DNA of 64,000 nt from Wurfbainia villosa. Its lineage: Eukaryota; Streptophyta; Magnoliopsida; Zingiberales; Zingiberaceae. The notes beneath the pieces were generated by a model, which was given only the letters and a program-made list of their open reading frames with translations, was not told where the DNA came from and did no database searches. Positions within the stretch are counted from its first letter, which is position 1. The number at the start of each line of letters is the position of its first letter. The stretch is taken from positions 10,525,153 to 10,589,152 of the forward strand of contig CM045998.1 in NCBI GenBank assembly GCA_025175895.1, written 5' to 3'. This document shows positions 22,700 through 33,208 of this stretch, piece by piece. A program made the translations under genes and the position numbers.

Positions 22700-24190
22700 T
22701 CAATGGGGATTTTTTTCAATTGTATCTTTAGTTAATCCTTTTGTTAAAGGATCAACTAAATTATCTTTGGACTTAACATAATCTATGGTTATGACTCCAT
22801 TTTTTATTAAGTTTTTAATCATACTATGTCTCACTCCAATATGTCTTGATTTGTCATTATAAACTTCACTATAAGCTTTGATAATCATACTTGTACTATC
22901 ATAATGGATAGAGATAGGAGAGATAGGCTTTGTTCATAGAGGTACCTCATACAATAAGTTTCTTAGCCATTTGGCTTCCTTGCTAGATGCAGCTAAAGCT
23001 ACAAGCTCAGCTACGATAGTGGAGTCCATTATACAAGTTTGTTTCTTGGATGCCTAAGAAACAATTTCACCATCTAAAATAAAGATCCAACCATTTGTTG
23101 AAGAGTGATCATCTTTATTTATTATTCAACTTGCATTCGAGTAACCTTCAAGCACCGAAGGATCTCCCTTATAGTTTATACTATAATTTATAGTGCTTAT
23201 GAGATATCTCAAAATTCTTGTAACACTTAGCCAATGTCGTTTACTAGAATTACTTGTATACCTACTCAACACTCCTACTGCATAAGCAATATCCGGGTGT
23301 ATACAAATCATGACATATATCAAACTAACTATCACTTATAAATATTCCAATTGTGAGCTGCCAAACTCTCATTTTTGACATGAAAAAATTTAGGGTCTAA
23401 GGGAGTTGGGGCCGACTTACAATCATAATGATTGAACATTTTGAGAACCTTCTCAATGTAATGAGATTGTGAGAGTGTGATTAATCCTGATTCTTTTTTA
23501 ATTTTTATGCTTAGGATAACATCAACCTTTCCCATATCTTTCATATCAAACTTGCTTGGTAGCAACTTTTTGATGTCTAAGACTTGTTCTAAGTCTAAAT
23601 CAAAGATCAACATATCATCCATATATAAATATATTATGACATGTTTGCCATTTAAATATTTGCTATATATGTATTTATCTGATTCATTGATCTTGAATCC
23701 ACTAGCAAGTATTACTTGATCAAATTTTTGATGTCATTGGTTTGGAGTTTGTTTAAGTCCATATGAAGACTTCATAAGTTTGCACACTGTGCTCTTGTCC
23801 AGGTGCTACAAACCTTTCGGGTTGTTTCATGTATACTTCTTCATCTGACTCACCATTTAAGAATGCAATTTTAACATCTGTTTGGCGACTCATCCACTTT
23901 TGGATTGAGGCAATTGCAAGTAGTACCCTTATGGTGGCTATCCTTGCAACCAGTGAGTATGTATCAAAATAATCAAGACCCTATTTTTGGTTATAGCCTT
24001 TGACTAGTAATCTGACCTTATATTTGTCTACGGTTCCATTGACTTTCAATTTCTTTTTGGAAATCCATTTACAAGCCACTGCCTTTGAACCAGAAGGTAA
24101 ATCCACTATAACCTGAGTATTGTTTGACAATATTAAATCTATTTCGTCGTTAATTGTCTCTTTCCAAAATGAGGTATCTTGTGATTTCAT
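22700..24190 (-). pseudogene. Copia reverse transcriptase and RNase H, degenerate
   Basis: Minus-strand translation shows RT blocks in order: VACKWISKKKLKVNGTVDKY (24100s), the DVKIAFLNGE region (about 23850), MDDMLIFDLDLEQVLDIKKL (23560-23622) and the ILSIKIKKESGLITLSQSHY segment. Then come the Y-A-V-G-V-L-S-R-Y-T region near 23290 and RNase H pieces ending near 22700 (TKGLTKDTIEK). Numerous stops and frameshifts separate these blocks. The order gag-PR-IN-RT-RH identifies Ty1/copia. Details such as the integrase tail suggest the Tork group, but this is a weak assignment. Confidence 0.85.
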
Positions 24191-24395
24191 AGCTTCATCA
24201 TATGTTTTAGGATCATCTTCTGTATTAAAACAAAATATATTTTGTTACTTAATACACTTATTGCTCCTTCAATAAAATAAGTAACAAAATCTAGACCAAA
24301 CGATTTGACATTTCTTGCTCTTTTGCTTCTTCTTACCTCAATGACCTTATTTTTGTTATTTGAGTTAGCAACATCATCATTTCTCAAGTCATTAT

Positions 24396-25250
24396 TTATG
24401 CTTTGGAAATGGAACTAAATCTTTGTTCATCAAAAATTGCATCTCTTGATTTTATAATCGTGTTAATTCCTATAGAATCATTGTGTCTAATTATCATGAA
24501 TCTATAAGCTTTGTTATTTTGTGCATAGACTATAAAGATGCATTTAATGTCTCTTTCTTCCATTTTTTTTCTTTTTGGATTCAAGAAGTCTTACAATGGC
24601 TCTACATCCCCACACTCTTAAGTGTTTGAGACTTGACTTCCTTTTATGCCAAAGTTCATAAGAGGTTATTGAACTTCTTTTATTTGGTACTCTATTGAGT
24701 ATATAACAAGCTGAAAGTACAGTTTCTCCCTATAATCCTTGACTAAGATTTGCATTAGTCATCATGGAATTAATCCTATTTTTCCTTTCAACCACACTAT
24801 TTTGTTGTGGTGTATAAGGTGCAGCCAACTCGTATTTGATACCAATTGACTAGAAGAACTTTTTATCATAATATTCTCCACCTCTATCAGTCCTTAGACA
24901 TTTTATAGAGATGTCATTTGCAAGTTCAACTTCTTGTTTATAAGACTTGAACATTTGTAAGGGTTGATCCTTAAAATGCAACAAAAACACTTTATAAAAT
25001 CTTGTGCAATCATCTATAAAAGTCATGAAATATTTGTTTTCTCCCAAAGTTAGAGTTACATGCAAATCATATAAGTCACTATGCACTAATTCTAACTTAT
25101 TGGTTTTTCTTTCAATTCGTAAAAAATATATTCTTGTTATTTTATTTAACATGCAAGTGTTGCATTTTTCATCATCATTTTGTGCACATTTTGGCAAAAT
25201 CATGTGATAAATTCTTTTATAATGTACATGACCTAGTCTAGAATGTCATA
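24396..25250 (-). pseudogene. Copia integrase, degenerate
   Basis: On the minus strand, 25203-24850 reads CNTCMLNKITRIYF (end of the zinc-binding region), then LVHSDLYDL, MTFIDDCTRFYKVF and LRTDRGGEYYDKKF, the D..D core of copia integrase. After a break, the region of the third acidic residue and the tail follow. The latter (24584-24396, IKCIFIVYAQNNKAYRFMI) is the usual conserved stretch after the core. Stops lie between blocks. Confidence 0.85.
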
Positions 25251-25588
25251 AAATAGTTGAAGACTCAATCAAGTAAACAAAAGATGCATTTTTATTAATA
25301 AGCATAACATTGAGCTTAAACATATCATTACAAAGATATCCCTTCCCAACAAACAAGCACAAACTTATCAGCCTCAAAACTAGTTTAAATCCAAACTTGT
25401 CAAAAGACTATCTGACATATGATTCTTTCTAACTTCGGGAACAAATAACATATTGATTAAAGTTACAATCTTTCCATAAGTGAATTTTATATCTATCTCT
25501 CCTATGTCTTTGATAGGAACCGTTGATGAGTTTCCCATGTAGACAATAGAGTGTGGATCTTCAATTTCCCTTAAGGACTTGAAAAAGC

Positions 25589-25870
25589 TTTTTTTTTTAT
25601 TTACATCAGGTATCAGGTACGATTTCTCTCCCTACTAGTCCTGATGTCCAGCCATCCCGATCCCACGGTGAGTGCCATTGGCTGACGAGATGAATCAGGG
25701 TAGCACAGGTCAACGCATGTTGGGGACCCGTGCTACACTAGGAGGTCGACCACGCTGAGACAGGGGAGCATCGAGCACCACCACCCGCATAGTGCACACT
25801 GCTGATGGATGGAATTAACCCCTGGAAGTGCAGAGGGGAACCTCGTGATTAACCGTTGCGCCATGCCCCT
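25589..25870 (-). mobile_element. tRNA-derived SINE inserted in the copia protease region
   Basis: Read on the minus strand from about 25870, it starts GGGGCATGGCGCAACGGTTA, an A-box-like head. A B-box-like GGGGTTAATTCC follows near 25811-25822, then a non-coding body and an A-tail of about ten residues (25591-25600). At about 280 bp it is of SINE size. On both sides the copia polyprotein resumes: protease start before it, and the KSLREIEDPHSIVY-like region after it. No clear target duplication was seen. I do not recognise the family. Confidence 0.65.
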
Positions 25871-25894
25871 AGTGACAAGAAACCCTTATTCTTA

Positions 25895-26800
25895 CATATG
25901 TGTCAGGTGGCTCCCAAGTCAACCCACTAGGTGAATTCTTCATCTACCATGTTAATTTTAAAAAACATGATCACAAGCGACTTCTTATCATTGCCTTTGT
26001 TGTTTGGAGCATTTCTATTTTTCATAAGAAGTCGACACTCATACTTGTAGTGTCTCTCCTTCTTGTAATGATAGCACTTGTTTTTCTTTTTTTTTTTGTT
26101 CTTGTCATTGTCCTTGCGATGAAAAGTCCTTTTCTTGGACTTGTTTCCTTGGTCTGTCTCAATGACATTCACTTTGGTGTTTGGTTCTTTGTCTTTTTCA
26201 TCCTCTTTTTGATTGAGGGTTGCTTTCCTACATTCTTAACTCTTCTTCAATATGTAGAGAGTTAGCTAGACTTTCAAGTGAGATCTCTTCCTTTTTATGT
26301 TTGAGATCTCTCTTGAAGTCATTCCAAGATGGAGAGAGTTTATCAATGAAGCACTAACAATTATAGTTTCATCCATAAACATGCTATGTTCAAAAAAGTG
26401 ATTAAACATCCTTTTTAGTTCAGAAAATTATTGCATAATAGGCCTATTGCCCATTATTTTGCAGTTAAGGAAAGTAGAAACTAGGAGTTTCTTACTTGTA
26501 GAATCTTCCCTCATATACTTTGCCTCTAATTTCTCTCATAACTCTTTGGTGGTTGGTACCGTGTGATAGATGTCGAAAAGATTGTCATATATCGCATTTA
26601 AGATGTGTCCTCGATATATCTCGTCATCTATCTCCTACTTTTGCTTGATCCGGTGTTCATCTAACGTCTCCTCCTCCCCTTAATGCATCGGCTTAGGTGT
26701 GTTGAGCACGTACACCACCTTGAGAGCCACAAAGAGGAAGTAAACTCTTTTCTTCCAGCAGGTGAAGTTACCGCCATCAAATTTGTCAAATTTAACTATA
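25895..26800 (-). pseudogene. Copia gag with CCHC zinc knuckle, degenerate
   Basis: The minus strand shows the usual copia gag blocks: a region ending in VVYVLNTP..MH (about 26690), EIYRGHILNAIYDNLFDIYH (26600s), MREDSTSKKLLVSTFLNCKI (about 26480), and a basic stretch rich in Lys. Then come the zinc knuckle CYHYKKERHYKYEC (C-x2-Y-x4-H-x4-C, so the second Cys is Tyr) and a protease start near 25925. The mutated knuckle and several stops show decay. Confidence 0.8.
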
Positions 26801-26860
26801 CTAGAGGTGAGGTCTTTTACTGTACTAGTCATTTGGTTAGTGGGGTTAAAGCCTTAAGAT

Positions 26861-27051
26861 TGTTAGTCCAAGTCTACACAAACAACCAAAACAAATGGAA
26901 ACTTTAGAAAAGGAAAGATTATATTAGAATGAGGACTTTAAATCATATTACAAACAATGTCCTTAAGATTTTATTTGATGTCTATTTTGTGCAACTACTC
27001 ATGACCAAATTTCCTTTAAGATTAGATGAAGCAATTGTCTAAATATTTGCA
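26861..27051 (-). mobile_element. 5' LTR (right) of the minus-strand copia element
   Basis: It matches 21782-21973 with scattered substitutions and small indels, starting TGTTAGTCCAAG. The bases next to it inside the element (26849-26860) are at best a poor match to an initiator-Met tRNA primer site, so the primer site is unresolved or decayed. Confidence 0.65.
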
Positions 27052-27699
27052 CTAACAAATAGGTATACTCAATTGCAAACAATACACCGACATAATAAAA
27101 AATCAATAAAATTTCTAAAAGATTTAATCGAGCTTTCATATTTTAGTTTGCAAGAAAAGAATTGTCTTTTCTATATTCAACAAAGAACAGATCAAGCATC
27201 TTCATAGATCCTTGATCCAATTTAAGACTTTAGCAATTTTAACATGAACGGATCTTGCATAATTTGAGTATAAATACATTTCTTCTTTCTAAAATTGAAT
27301 TTTATTTATTTAGTTAATAATTTTAATTTTTTACATTTAATCATCATCCATAAACATTATTTTCTTTTTAATTTAATCATCATCGATCAAAAAATATTTT
27401 TTTATTTAGTTTAATTATTATCCATCAAATAAAATATTAATCATCATTCATCAATTAAAATATTTCCTATTTATTTAGTGATCATTCATCATGATTAATT
27501 TAGTTACTTTATTTGAACATATCATAATTTCAACGACTCATTTAATTTATCATATTATTTTATTTTATAGTAATCATTACTTATGAATATTTGAATTAAT
27601 TTGATAAGAAAAAAAAATTATAATTCCGCATATAACATTGATGCGAGAATTAGATTTTTGAAATATGCCCTGTGTGAATGATGAACATGATTATTTTTC

Positions 27700-27715
27700 A
27701 TATATATATATATAT

Positions 27716-27748
<33 letters not shown>

Positions 27749-27750
27749 TA
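27700..27750. repeat. (TA)n microsatellite, interrupted
   Basis: TA repeats interrupted twice by taaa near 27722-27730. Confidence 0.9.
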
Positions 27751-28119
27751 ATTGATATATTGGGCCACGATATGTTGCACCCGATTGTAACGGATAGATC
27801 GGTGGTCGACATCGGCCCGTCCGACGTTGAATTCCGATCATAATTCGATCGGAATCCGACCCGATCGTGATCGACAGTGGCCGCGTCATTGCCGACCGCA
27901 CAATTCGATCGTTTCCGGTGGATTTGTACTAAATTTCGAACGCTAATCAGTCAAAATCCGAGTCCCGCTGAACCGTAGGTGAGTCGGGCATTAATTGTTC
28001 GGTCTAGCGACCAACGAGGGTCGGACGGTGCGACGGCGACGGCGATGACGACGACGACAGTGCACGTCGGTATCACATGAAGCGCACGGACACACAAAAT
28101 AAGATATATAATGTATCTT

Positions 28120-28140
28120 TTATATATATATATATATATA
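28120..28140. repeat. (TA)n microsatellite
   Basis: Ten TA units ending directly before gtcacatcg. Confidence 0.85.
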
Positions 28141-29424
28141 GTCACATCGTCTTATGTCGAAAAAAATATCATTATTTTTATGATATTAGGACATACTCAG
28201 CAGACCGACTAAATTTATTGGAGATATATTTAAAATATTATAAACTAAGACAAAAAAAAATCATTACAAATTAGTATGAAATAAAAAGATAATTATTAAA
28301 AAAATATGTTTCATCAAATTTTAATAAATAATTATCCAATAAATATGTAACAATACGAAGTCAATTTTTGAAAGTATTGTTAGAAGATGTTAGTTTTTTT
28401 TATTAGCATCAGATATTTAAATTTTTAGTTTGATTAATTTTTGAGGATGACCAACTTAATCTCATATATCTTTGACAGAGTGTTAAATAATTTTTAGGCG
28501 AGATATACTCTACCGATTATTAAAATAAATTAAAGAAACATTCACGACTCAACAATTTAGTCTGACGGCGCAGTTGCGCCATCTCTATAGATAGATTCGT
28601 TACCAAAAATGTATTTTGTCTGAGAAAATAAACCTCCGACTAGCATCCGACTCAGGATCATTTATCTAAATTTTTTTAAAATTCAAAATCGAATTTATCC
28701 AAAAAAACATCGAACTATGTTAATTTATGAGATATCACTCTATTTTACTAAAGCACTGTCCTCGATAAGATGTTAGTTCTTTTAATTCATGAGCAGGTCG
28801 CTAAAATTAAAAAATGTGTTCAAATAAACTTTTTCATAACTCAACATAATTTAGATTTTTTAAAAAAAAATATTTTAGAAAAGCTCTCCAATAATATTTA
28901 TTAAAAGAATATTTTATTAACTTAACTTTTTTAAAATGCCCAATATTCACCACGATTTAATTTTAAATCACATAATATAATTACATTCATGTAACTAGAA
29001 AACCCAAAAGAAACTAAATACAATAAACATCCTAATTTAGTAGTACAAAATGATAGTTTAAAAATAAGCAAATTCAACTAGCATGTATCCTGTCATATTT
29101 ATTTATACTTTGATGTTTGTCAACTAATTAAATATATTTGCCAAGACCTCTATTTTGTACATTAGAAATATATTTACTTATAAGATGATGAAAATTATAT
29201 AAAGTAATAATTTTTACAAAATATTTAATGATATAATAAATTTTCATATTGAATTTGCTAAATTCGATTTTCTCTTTGCATCTACGTTTAATGCATTCAT
29301 AAGATATATATCTTTTTTATTTGGTTATAGTGTAAGAAAGATTGATTACAAAACTTGTTTATTTAACTTTCCATCTTATTTAAACACAAGTTCAGTTTTT
29401 AAATTGGAAGATATACTAATTGAA

Positions 29425-29800
29425 GAATCAAATTCGTCGCAAAAATTTGCAAAGAATTCGGGATTCGTTGCAAAAATTTGCAACGAATATATAATTCGTT
29501 ATAAATTTTCCGATAAATTTGGCAACGAAATATTTTCATCGGACATTTTCAATTATTTAGAAAAAAACAACGGCGGGATAATTTTGCGACGAATTTAATA
29601 TTCATCGCTAATTTGACAACAAATTTTATTTTCGTCGCTAATTTTGCGACAAAAAATAAAATTCATCACAGAATATTAAGATTGAATTCGTCGTTGAATT
29701 TGCAACGATTTAATAATTCGTTGTAAATTTTTGCGACAAATATTAAATTAGTCGTTAAATTGGCGATGAATATTTGATTCGTCGTCAAATTCCTAATTAT
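29425..29800. repeat. CACTA-2 subterminal repeats, left block
   Basis: About fifteen diverged copies of gcgacgaattt and its complement in both orientations, for example near 29583, 29605, 29627 and 29690. Confidence 0.75.
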
Positions 29801-29819
29801 CATTCATCTCCCCACTTTC

Positions 29820-30480
29820 CCTTTCTCACGCTCCAATCCGATCGATCCTCCCCTTCGATACGCATCTCTCCCTCCCCTCTTTCCCGCTCTTCTGGCCGAA
29901 GTAGATCCGACGTTCGTGGATGATCGGCCAGTCTTTATGCCCGGCTCTGAGCTTATGCGCCATGCGATCGGGCTCGATGTTGTTCGCTGCTTACTGCCAC
30001 GAGCTCGCGATCGTAGGCACGCGTGCCGCGGCGCAGTCGTGCTGGCGGCTTGCGCTCGCACGCATCGTGCTCGCGATCGGCCGCCGCGAGCTCAGCGGCT
30101 TATCGTGGCTCGGCTGCGGCCTCGCGGCTGCGCGTCGTGCTCGCGGCAATACGAGCACGAGGTGCGGCCGCCATGAGCTCGCTGGCCTGCCGCGAGTTGG
30201 CGGCATCCCCGCGAGCACACGTCGTGCTCATGGTAGGCCAACGCATGCTACCGCGAGCTCGCGCACGACAGGCGCGTGCTCACAGCAGTCGCCCCTGCCT
30301 CATCCTTTGCACAGTAGGGGCGATGCTCTTGCTGCGTCATTGCCCCCTACCGTGTCATTCGTGCGGCCAACGACTCTGTCATGCCAATCCTTCTGCGTCG
30401 TTCGCGCGGTTAGGATCGACGGGTTTATCGTGCTGATGGCCTGACTGGGTCGTTCACCTAGCTAGGACGTTGTTCCAGGT
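29820..30480. other. CpG-rich segment inside CACTA-2, no gene recognised
   Basis: Strikingly GC-rich against its AT-rich surroundings, with many gcgagctcg, cgtgctcgcg and gcgatcg words. Open frames exist on both strands (for example 29920-30444 plus), but their translations are Arg/Ala/His-rich, change with frame and show no domain. It may be the promoter and leader of a lost CACTA gene or a captured host fragment. Confidence 0.5.
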
Positions 30481-30918
30481 GCGTGGGTATAGTTCATCGT
30501 CGCCCCTGGATCGACACAACTATTGTGTCGACTTTGGATCGCGCATAAAACGTCAACATGTTATTCAAGTTAAATTATGTAATGTGTAATATAAATAAAA
30601 AATTAATGTTTATTTTTTATAGGTTTATCGTACTTCGTCTTTTCAGGTGATCTGCGTATTTGTAAAGTCTTCTGCTGTGAGCTCATCCGTTGCTTCCACA
30701 GGGCAGATATATTGTATATTCTAAAATTTATAGCATTATCATTTTGTAATATATATAATTAATGTTTGATTCTATGTATTTCTTCTCCGAAGAATTTATT
30801 GTTATTTTTTTCTTTACATTACTTTTTATAGGTTTCAAATTTTATAATACAATAAGTACCTATGTTGATCCATATATTTACAAGATGTCACCAGTCTTTG
30901 AGAAGATGACCAGTAGTT

Positions 30919-31292
30919 TCTTATAACTTATAATTTTTTTCTTCGCTTAATTTGTATCACTATCTATATGTAGTATCTTAACTTCTTCGGTCAAATTCTC
31001 GCCTTCAACTTTTCTTTGGCTTAGACTCGGAATCATATCTAGTAACATGACATGAAGATGATCTGTCAAAATTGTTCTAACTTCTTATGTCGTCTAGGAC
31101 ACAAGAGTCATTTCAAGACGACACAAGAAGTTAGAACAATTTTGAGAGATTCTTTTCGTGTCACGTTACTAGACATGATTCCGAGTCTAAGCTAAAGGAA
31201 AATCGAGATCGAGAATTCAACTGGAGAAGTTAAGATACCACATATAGATAGGGATGCAAATCGAGCGAAGAAAAACATTGTAAGTTATAAGA
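30919..31292. repeat. Long inverted repeat: 176-bp arms, 22-bp loop
   Basis: Arm 1 is 30919-31094 and arm 2 is 31117-31292. Read in reverse complement, arm 2 follows arm 1 base for base with roughly 85 percent identity by eye. The inner part (tgttctaacttct, cgtc) and the segment ttagactcggaatcat are nearly perfect. A transcript from either strand would fold into a hairpin of about 170 base pairs. It lies inside CACTA-2 and encodes no recognisable protein. Confidence 0.85.
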
Positions 31293-31874
31293 CATTAGAG
31301 ATTTTTTTTGATATATTGGTAGATTATTTCAGCGTCTAGTACCGCAGATAAAATATGGTAAGTTTTTTCATATTATTCATTATATATTCGATGAAGATGC
31401 GATTCTTTTTTACTTTATTATTCTAATAATTATGATTGATAGTTTCGACGTGGCAATTATAGATGGAATAATGATGGAAGAATACTCTCTTCCTTTGCTT
31501 TAACCCTTGTATCGGCATGACATGTGTCTTCGGCCCCTTCTTCAGCTGCAAGATCTCCTTCTCCAGTTGTAGGATCTCCTTCTCAAGTAAAGATCAATTG
31601 TTGAGAGAGAATATACGCGAGAGTTGAGGATGATAGTTATGTTTCAATTTTATACCTAAATGTTTCTTGACTGATTACATTTGATATTTTTGTATTATAA
31701 ATTTAATACGATGAATAGTTTATTATTTGTATTGATGAATTATTTTGAATGATTAAATGTGTTTATCAAGTTTGATTTGTGAATTTTTATATATTGTTAG
31801 ATGTGTTTGGAGTAAAAATTATAAAAATAGGTAAAAATAGTAAATTATATAATAGTGTTTTTTTTCATAATGCT

Positions 31875-32813
31875 TTAAATTTGCGACGAAAATAAGGTTT
31901 ATCGCAAATTTAGCCATAAAAAAAAATCATCGCTAATTTGGCAATGAAAATATAATTTTGTTGTAAAATCCGCGACACCAGTCGACTGGAAACATCCACC
32001 AGTCGACTGATGGAATATTATCAGTTGACTAATAATGAGTACCAGTCAACTGATTTACTGTAACACCTTACAGAACCTTTGGTAACCGACTGACTAGTCG
32101 AATTGGTCACACATCAATCGGCTAATGATATTCTTCAGTCGACTGACAATGAATACTTTGCAACGAAATTTTTTTCCGTCACAGATTTGGCGACGAAAAA
32201 ATATTCGTCGTCAAATTTATTTTTATTCATGAAAATATATTTATTAGACTTTTGCGATGAACTATATTTTCGTCGCAGATTTGGCGACAAATATAAATAT
32301 TCGTCACTAAATTTGGTGCCAAATAGCTATTTTCGTCACCAAATTTTTGCGACGAACTTTTTTTTCTTCGTAGATTTGGCGACAAACTATTTTTTCATTG
32401 CAGATTTGGCGACGAGCTATGTTTCGTCACTAAATTTAGCGACGAATAGTTATTTTTGTTGCTAAAATTGGCGACGAATAGTTATTTTTGTCGCTAAAAT
32501 TGGCGACGAATAGTTATTTTCGTCGCCAAATTTTTGTGATGAACTATTTTTTTCGTCGAAGATTTGGCGACGAACTATGTTTCGTCGCTAAATTTGACGA
32601 TGAATAATTATTTTCTTCGCCAAATTTGACGACGAATTTTGCAACGAAAATTTTATTCGTTGCAATTTTTGCGACGAATTTTTTGTTTTCGTTGCCAAAT
32701 TTAGCGGCGAATTAATTCCAACGAAAAAAAATTCATTGCAAAAAAATTTTACAATGAATTTTTATTAAAATTTCGTTGCAAAAATTGTCGCCAAAAATTA
32801 CATTTTTGTAGTG
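31875..32813. repeat. CACTA-2 subterminal repeats, right block
   Basis: More than thirty copies of gcgacgaa-type motifs in both orientations, often as gcgacgaatagttattttcg units repeated in tandem at 32430-32530. A block at 31978-32150 instead has five or more cagtcgactg-type motifs. Confidence 0.85.
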
Positions 32814-33208
32814 GTTTCGCTAACAAAGAGGGACATCTCTTAGTTTAAACGAAAAGAAATATTATTAATAAAAAATTGAATGTCTTACGAGAGCTTAAAC
32901 CTAGGTTTAAATAGGCTTAGAGAAAGAGAAAATTTCTTAAAAAGAAAAAGTCAAAATCCTATCTAGATCGAATAATAAAAAAATAAACAAACTTTAATAG
33001 AAAAATTCAAAACCCTATCTAGATCGAAAAATAAACAAACTTTAATAGAAAAAGTCAAATCCCTATCTAGATCGAAAAATAAATAAACTTTAATATAAAA
33101 AAGTCAAAACCCTATCTAGATCGAAAAATAAACAAACTTTAATAGAAAAAGTCAAAATCTTATTTTAGTGCATCTAGATCGCGTTTACTGTTAGATGCCC
33201 CTGCATTA
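32814..33208 (-). mobile_element. 3' LTR (left) of the second gypsy element, truncated by CACTA-2
   Basis: It matches the right LTR (37365-37730) from its ctaacaaagaggg region to the end ttagatgc..ctgcat. The first 90 or so bases of the LTR (tgacgcaaacgg onward) are missing because CACTA-2 abuts it at 32813. It contains about four copies of a 50-bp unit where the right LTR has about two. Confidence 0.8.
32943..33160. repeat. About 50-bp tandem repeat within the LTR, four copies
   Basis: Each unit has ctatctagatcgaa, then aaacaaactttaatag and a run of aaaagtcaaa. Units begin near 32960, 33014, 33063 and 33111. Confidence 0.85.

Larger units (their letters stand above)
27052..29424. other. AT-rich intergenic region with TA microsatellites
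   Basis: Mostly AT-rich with no recognised gene. TA microsatellites lie at 27700-27750 and 28120-28140 on either side of a CpG-dense segment (27770-28080). That segment has repeated gatcg and cgacg words and a small inverted repeat TTCCGATC/GATCGGAA at about 27829-27852. Origin unknown. Confidence 0.55.
29425..32813. mobile_element. Second CACTA (En/Spm) element, left end not found
   Basis: The right end at 32813 reads in reverse CACTACAAAAATG, a CACTA terminus. Dense GCGACGAA/TTCGTCGC-type subterminal motifs occupy 31875-32810, and a second block lies at 29425-29800. No CACTA end was found on the left and no 3-bp duplication can be confirmed, so the element seems truncated there. No transposase domain is recognisable inside. 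It contains a GC-rich segment (29820-30480) and a long inverted repeat (30919-31292). It interrupts the left LTR of the neighbouring gypsy element. Probably a non-autonomous derivative. Confidence 0.75.

Noticed and set aside
26849..26860. Primer-binding site of the first copia element
   Set aside because: The bases next to the right LTR match initiator-Met tRNA too poorly to annotate.
29920..30444. A 174-codon frame in the GC-rich part of CACTA-2
   Set aside because: Long frames occur here in several phases because GC-rich DNA lacks stops. The translation has no domain, so it is described as a segment and not as a gene.
31875..32813. A regularly spaced repeat array that could resemble a CRISPR or satellite
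   Set aside because: Repeats are short, in both orientations, irregularly spaced and end at a CACTA terminus, so they are subterminal transposon repeats.
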